Assembly (NCBI GenBank): GCA_037043455.1
Contig: JAWPHD010010204.1
Coordinates: 32,122 to 96,121 of the forward strand
Length of the DNA stretch: 64,000 nucleotides
Direction of reading: 5' to 3'
DNA from: Cyrtodaria siliqua
Taxonomy: Eukaryota > Mollusca > Bivalvia > Adapedonta > Hiatellidae
How positions within the stretch are numbered: the first letter of the stretch is position 1; each line of letters opens with the position of its first letter. The position numbers and the translations under genes were made by a program. Positions 58,575 through 64,000 of the stretch are shown piece after piece. The notes beneath the pieces are model-generated. The model was not told the origin of the DNA. It was given only the letters and a program-made list of their open reading frames with translations, and did no database searches.

Positions 58575-61025
58575 CAGGGTTCCGGAAATGCGGTTGCCCC
58601 GGGCAAGTGGATTTTGGGTGCGGGCAAGTGACCTTCGCAAATCTGGTTGCCCGCCACTTGCCCGACGGACATTTCCATTCCAGAACAAATCAAGTGACAA
58701 ACTAGCCATATCAGAATTTCATTTTGATAACTGAATAAAACTTCCCGCTGTTTTTCGCCGCTAGCGATTGTTAATAAGATCAAACAACTTTCGGTACAAA
58801 TCAACAATCTCGCCCCAGGCAGCTTAATTTGTGGCATTATTTCAATAAACAACCTAATTAACCCACACGCGCATTTCACACCGTTTGAAAACAACAATCC
58901 TGACACGACATTCAGACGTGTATCCATCGGCCAATGAAATCGCGACAATTATGTCCGTGACCTTCCAACCATAAATTCAGAAATCTCTGAACGTCATTTG
59001 GACCTTTCACCAATCAAATCAGAAAACTCTTTTTTAATTTGCAAATTTAATGTGTCAAAATAATGATTGACAGACCCACGTGACATTATGTTTTTGTTTC
59101 GATAATTTTGCCGAAGATTTTTTCGTAACGAAAATACATTATTTTTTTACTCGAAGCACTCGTTTACCAACGCGCTTTTATGAGGTATTTGGTGTATTTC
59201 ATTGATATAATCTGTAATTAAACGTACATGGAATTGCATACTACACAAATAAGTTGCATAACCAGGGCTTCCACTAAGGTTCAAATCTAGGAAGTTCGAA
59301 CTTCCTGTGTATCAAATTTGGAAGTTCATGGGGAAAATTTAGGAAGTTCCAGTGTTTGGGCATGGCATTCATAGTCTTTGAGTCAGTGATTCCACGTGGT
59401 AGTGAGGGAAACAACACATCTAAATTGTTAAAAAGAAAAAAAGGATAATTATAATCATCTATATGTTTATAAAAGAAAATATTTGATGACCTCATTATAT
59501 AAACGGTTTCAAACTAAAAATACTTAATTTCCCTTTGCGTGCCATACCCCACCCACAAGTTTTATACAGTAAATTACATTTTGCAAACAGTTTTCAATTT
59601 ATCAGTCCAGGAAAGCTTTTAAATTGGCATACATTAATGAAAGGTATGTAACACTGTCAAGTGTAGGAATAAATGTAACAGATTCTTTAATTTATTATCA
59701 AAGCAATCGATTGTTTTTGCCAGTGATAATTTCACTTCCGTGTTTAGTCTCCATTTGCGAAGAGTTCTCTCCCCTAGGTTAGAGATTATTAAATATTGTT
59801 TGTCGTACTTCGTTTCTATTTGTAACTTTGATAAATACATAGAAAAATGACACAAAGATATAAAAGAAATAGCCTTAAAAGTATAATCTGTTTGTGTAAG
59901 GAGTTTCAACTTTGTGGTTAATAAATATAAATTAAGCAATTTGGCGTTCATTTTGTGAAATGCGCGGCTAGGCCAATTATCTAATTAACACGCTCTCCTC
60001 TCACCAGTCATGCGTGTGACCCTTGATAAAAACTGGACAAAACCGGATTTACCTGTCAATTACAGGCTCCACTGAGTTTTAATTGCTTTACAACTTGTTA
60101 CGTCGGCAGTCTCAAATGAAATTAGATTAGATGGGCGGGGCTATAATCGGTAATTTACAGATTATGGGACGTCCGTAGTAAACGATCGCAGCGTACTTTG
60201 AAGTTTTTGGAAGTACACTGTACGCCTTTGATGTTAATTTTCGCCGTACAACTACGATTCTTGGACGTAATTTACGGCCGTACGCCCATTAACGGAAGCC
60301 CTGCATAACATAGCGATATGCGCATGTCATGGGTTTTCGCGATTTCAAAACCAATCACGGAACATTTTCTCAAGTTCAGAACTTTCGCTTTTGATAAATA
60401 AGGTTACTGCTACTACTTCTTAAACAATTCCTAGGGAACCCCTATTCATGCCTCTTGCTTTCATATAATTCCCTTTAGTTAAAATACAAAGCCGTAGGAA
60501 TGTTACCATGGTTGCAGAAATTGGGGCCCAAGTGAATATTTTTAATAACGTTTTTGTCTTGTTTCTTTGCTTGTCGCACATTTAAATGAATACAATAGCT
60601 TTTTTTTTCTGTCAAATGGTTAACTGTACACACTGTCACATTAAAAGTTCCATACACTAGCTGCCAAGCATTTTTTTTGGATGGTCATCAAAAATGATGG
60701 GGTTGTGTGGGGTGGGAGGGCGGAATAAAATAAGGTTGTATACTGTCTCATCATTTTATGATTTAAGTAGCACAAAAATGTAATAGACACAAAAGAAGAA
60801 AATGCAACCATTTGATTTTTTTTATATGAATAAATACAATGTATTAACTAATTCATAAAATACATTCTCCGTTCCTTTTCTAACTAAGTATAATGATCCA
60901 AATTATGCGGCGGTCCGTACCGTTTAACACGAATAATGGTCAGCGCAAATTTTTGGGGGCAATTAAGTGTTCTTAAATGTGGGGCAAGTGACATTATGGG
61001 CAGGGCAAGTATTTCCAGAACCCTG
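58575..61025. mobile_element. hAT-like element B, CAGGGTTCCGGAAAT termini, containing element C
   Basis: The left CAGGGTTCCGGAAAT and right ATTTCCAGAACCCTG are inverted repeats with one change. Subterminal GGGCAAGTG repeats occur at both ends. Without the nested element at 59263-60303 it is about 1.4 kb. It also carries CCAATGAAATCG and CACGTGAC boxes. No transposase is seen. Confidence 0.8.
59263..60303 (-). mobile_element. CAGGGCTTCC-type element C, copy 1 (1041 bp), nested in element B
   Basis: Ends are CAGGGCTTCCACTAA and TTAACGGAAGCCCTG, with CATAAC on both sides. Subterminal regions have paired GGAAGTTCGAACTTCC and TACGGCCGTACG palindromes. An internal minus-strand frame at 59634-59951 (SNLGERTLRKWRLNTEVKLS) is shared with copy 2 but has no recognised domain. 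Listed on the minus strand because copy 2 has the opposite orientation. Confidence 0.9.
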
Positions 61026-61271
61026 ATGGCACTATTGTTCTTAAAAACATATTTAAGTTGCCATATCAGGGTCCGATGAATCTTTAAAATCTGTGGTAGC
61101 CCACTGGGCTACTAGAAACTGAACTTGGTAGCCCGGCATGTGCGCGGCGGACTCGAGGCGACTCATTAACATTTTTCACATTGCATGGTTAACTGTTATT
61201 GAACATGTTTGTATGTAAATGGATTTACCAATAAAATTATTTCTATAATATATGACTTTTGACTTTGACAT

Positions 61272-61818
61272 CAGGCTTTCTACCGTTCCTACTTTTTCTA
61301 CTTTTTTAACAGCCTCCTACTTTTTCCTACTTTTCCTACTTTTTCCTACTTTTTTAACAGCCTCCTACTTTTCCCTACTTTTTCATGAAAACCTCCTACT
61401 ATTTGAGAATTATTTTTCATGAAAATTAGAAAAATGTCTAGTTTATTTGCAGCGTAAGAGCAAATGATGTCCAACTGACAGGTTTCTGTTGATGAAAGCT
61501 GTTCCAAAGATGTCCTTCACTGGTTTACATCATTTGTCATAAAGGTTGAGGGACTTTGGTGGCAACATATTTCAACAACAGAAACTTGTCAAGCAAAGAG
61601 AAAATACATAGATGTATCAGTGTAAGAAATTGCATTATTAAAGACCAATCAAGGTATGTTTTAGCTTGTATATTCATCTGAGCTTATACTGAATGCACAC
61701 ACTAAACTTATATAACCAAGATTTTTTCCTACTTTTTTGTCAGAAAACTTCCTACTTTTCTGTCTGGAAACCTCCTACTTTTTTACTACTTTTTTGTCAG
61801 AGGCTGATAGAAAGCCTG
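61272..61818. mobile_element. Element D, CAGGCTTTCTA termini, 547 bp
   Basis: The left CAGGCTTTCTACC and right TGATAGAAAGCCTG are inverted repeats. Both subterminal regions are made of many CCTACTTTTT repeats, on the same strand at the two ends. Non-coding. The target duplication is unclear. Confidence 0.75.
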
Positions 61819-62321
61819 CTTTGTTTTTTTACCAATATAAAAATAAAACAAATTATCAATTTACTTTTTAAGTATGATAGTTAGTAATAATGTAAATCAT
61901 CAAACCGGTTACCCGTGCAAAAAAGTAAACAAATATGCAGCTCGTCATTCAAGAAGAGTTGGTCAAATATTTAGACCAACTGCATTCCTTTAAGGTGGAG
62001 GCAACTTTTAACAAGTGTATCCATTAAACTTTGTAAACAACAAAAGTTCCGTTTTCGTGAAGTAACAGAACGCATTACGGCCGCGTATTACGACATCGCA
62101 TTTTGTCTCGGGTACATTTATGTATATTTGGGGGCCTTTCTGGATTTCGATGATTTTCGGGTATTTGTATACGTAAATGTATCCCGGGTGCCTTTCTGTA
62201 GTACCCGGTACAACAATGACCCCATCAGCTTTACTGTGTGCTTCGTATTTCAGCTGTTTAATAATAATAAATACTTTATTTGGCCTTCTGTATTTAAATT
62301 AACAAATATTTTAGTGTTTTT

Positions 62322-64000
62322 TTAGCTCTACTGATCAGAGATCAGCAGAGCTTATGCTGTGGTGCGGTGTCCGTCTGTCTGTCCGTCCGTAATATTTTTT
62401 TATAGCGACTACTTCTCTGAAACTACTGAATGGATTTTCATAAAACTTTACAGAAATGTTGCCCATGAAGTCTAGTTGATCCTAGCAAAAATTCATGTTA
62501 ATTTGAAATCCAAGATGGCCGCCAAATCTAAAAATAGGTTTTTAAAAAACAAGTTTGTAGCTACTACTTCTTGAAAACTCTTAATTGATATGGGACTTTT
62601 TCTAAAATGATCAGCATGACATGATGTTGGTACTTGTCGAAAATCTTTTTGATTCAATGTTAAATATGCAGGGCTTCCGTTAATGGGCGAACGGCCGTAA
62701 ATTACGTCCAAAAATCGTAGTTGTACGCCGAAAATTAACATCGAAGGCGTACAGTGTACTTACAAAAACTTGGAAAACGCCGCGATTCTTTACTAAGGAC
62801 GTCCCATAATCTGTAAATTACCGATTATAGCCCCGCCCATCTAATCTAATTTCATTTGAGACTACCGACGTAACAAGTTGTAAAGCAATTAAAACTCAGT
62901 GGAGCCTGTTATTGACAGGTAAAACTGGTTTTGTCCAGTTTTTATCAAGGGTCACACGCATGGCTGGTGAGAGGAGAGAGTGTTAATTAGATAATTGGCC
63001 TAGCCGTGCATTTCACAAAATGAAAGTAGCAATATAATCTCGATGCCAAATTGCTTAATTTATATTCATTAACCACAAAGTTGAAACTCTTTACACAAAC
63101 AGATTATACTTTTTAGGCTTTTTCTTTTATATCTTTGTGTCATTTTTCTATGTATTTATCAAAGTTACAAATAGTAACGAAGTACTGATAGACAAACAAT
63201 ATTTAATAATCTCGAACCTAGGGGAAAGAACTCTTCGCGAATGGAGACTAAACACGGAAGTGAAATTATCACTGGCAAAAACAATCTTTTGCTTTGATAA
63301 TAAATTAAAGAATCTGTTACATTTATTCCTACACTTGACAGTTTTACATACCTTTCATTAATGTATGCCAATTTAAAAGCTTTCCTGGACTGATAAATTG
63401 AAAACTGTTTGCAAAATGCAATTCATTGTATAAAACTTGTGGGTGGGGTATGGCACGCAAATTAAGTATTTTTAGTTTGAAACCGTTTATATAATGTCAT
63501 CAAATATTTTCTTTTATAAACATTAGATGATTATAAATATACTTTTTTACTTTTTAACAATTTAGATGTGTTGTTTCCCTCACCAAGCGGAATCACTGAC
63601 TCAAAGACGGAGTATGAATGCCATTCCCAAACACTTGAACTTCCTAAATTTTCCCCATGAACTTCCAAATTTGATACACAGGAAGTTTGAACTTCCTAAA
63701 TTTGAACCTTAGTGGAAGCCCTGAAATATGGCTGCCAGCGGCCATCTTTGTTTACATAGTTATATTATGAAAACTTGTAGCAACTACTCCTCTGAAACTA
63801 CCTGACGGATTTTCATGAAACTTCACAGGAATGTTGCTCTTGATGTCTAATTGATCCTAGCAAAATTTCAGGTCGGCCGGAAATTCAAGATGGCCGCCAC
63901 GGCTAAAAATAAATTTTCAAAATACAAGTTTGTAGCGACTACTTCTTGAAAACTATAAGTGATATTGATATGGGACTTTTTCTAAAATGATTAGCATGAC
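62322..64000 (-). mobile_element. Pearl/Helentron-like repeat, inverse orientation, interrupted by element C, runs out of window
   Basis: Begins (as its own inverted end) with TTTTAGCTCTACTGATCAGA and GATCAGCAGAGCTTATG, then GTCCGTCTGTCTGTCCGTCC. Core units of about 300 bp follow, with GCGACTACTTCTCTGAAACT, GGATTTTCATAAAACTT, TTGATCCTAGCAAAA and AAGATGGCCGCCA. The first unit is cut at 62669 by element C, and a second unit continues from 63724 to the window edge. Confidence 0.7.
62669..63723 (+). mobile_element. CAGGGCTTCC-type element C, copy 2 (1055 bp)
   Basis: Ends are CAGGGCTTCCGTTAA and TTAGTGGAAGCCCTG, with AAATATG on both sides, a 7-bp target duplication. The sequence is close to copy 1 in inverse orientation. 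The shared internal frame at 63137-63361 (SNLGERTLREWRLNTEVKLS) is shorter at its N terminus here. Confidence 0.9.

Larger units (their letters stand above)
56913..62212. mobile_element. Outer inverted-repeat pair enclosing a nest of transposons
   Basis: The left arm TATCGGGTACTACAGAAAGG, then TACCCAGTGTATATTTATGT, is complemented at the right end (62165-62212) by ACATTTACGTATAC-type and CCTTTCTGTAGTACCCGGTA blocks. About 46 bp match with a few changes. The inner sequence consists mostly of later insertions. Whether the two arms belong to one 5.3-kb element or to two copies of one repeat is not certain. Confidence 0.5.

Overview
The window is nuclear DNA of an animal, almost certainly a bivalve mollusc. 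It has GT-AG spliced genes and an AT-rich, repeat-saturated background. It also carries bivalve-type interspersed repeats: about 170-bp GTGACCC monomers, pearl/Helentron-like elements ending in hairpins, tRNA-derived SINEs and hAT-like MITEs. I cannot name the species. No bacterial operon, CRISPR array or genuine tRNA/rRNA gene is visible.

Two host genes are supported exon by exon. (1) Positions 1184-14010, plus strand: the last seven coding exons of a choline-transporter-like protein (SLC44A/CTL family); the 5' part lies left of the window. Its introns carry three tRNA-derived SINE copies, a broken L1/Tx1-type LINE (5816-9966) nested in an older TIR element, and decayed Penelope-like reverse-transcriptase elements. 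(2) Positions 39687-52004, minus strand: a complete five-exon RNF170 E3 ubiquitin ligase gene with RING, DUF1232-like tail and membrane segments, and a probable 5'UTR exon near 55.8 kb. A 4.4-kb minisatellite of 39-bp units fills intron 1 up to about 20 bp from the exon 1 splice donor. A second array has multiplied the splice acceptor of exon 4.

Between them (21.8-30.8 kb) lies a decayed PHD-finger gene, split by a 6.16-kb, nearly intact DNA transposon (22526-28683). The transposon has TIRs of about 360 bp, a TAT target duplication and a protein of about 1500 residues ending in an XPG/FEN-like nuclease and a Cys-rich tail. It is probably Academ-like. Its TIRs carry clusters of CTCF-core-like motifs. 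This is the most interesting unit in the window. An L1-type ORF1 fragment and a Penelope-like fragment sit in another intron of the same pseudogene.

The right end (53.7-64 kb) holds a pearl/Helentron-like composite, the putative RNF170 promoter, and a nest of at least four CAGGG- or CAGGC-terminated (hAT-like) non-autonomous families, one inserted inside another. The rest is tandem arrays (14.5-15 kb, 20.3-21 kb, 33-33.6 kb, 46-46.5 kb, 53 kb), MITEs and foldback elements at 34-38 kb, and unannotatable AT-rich sequence.
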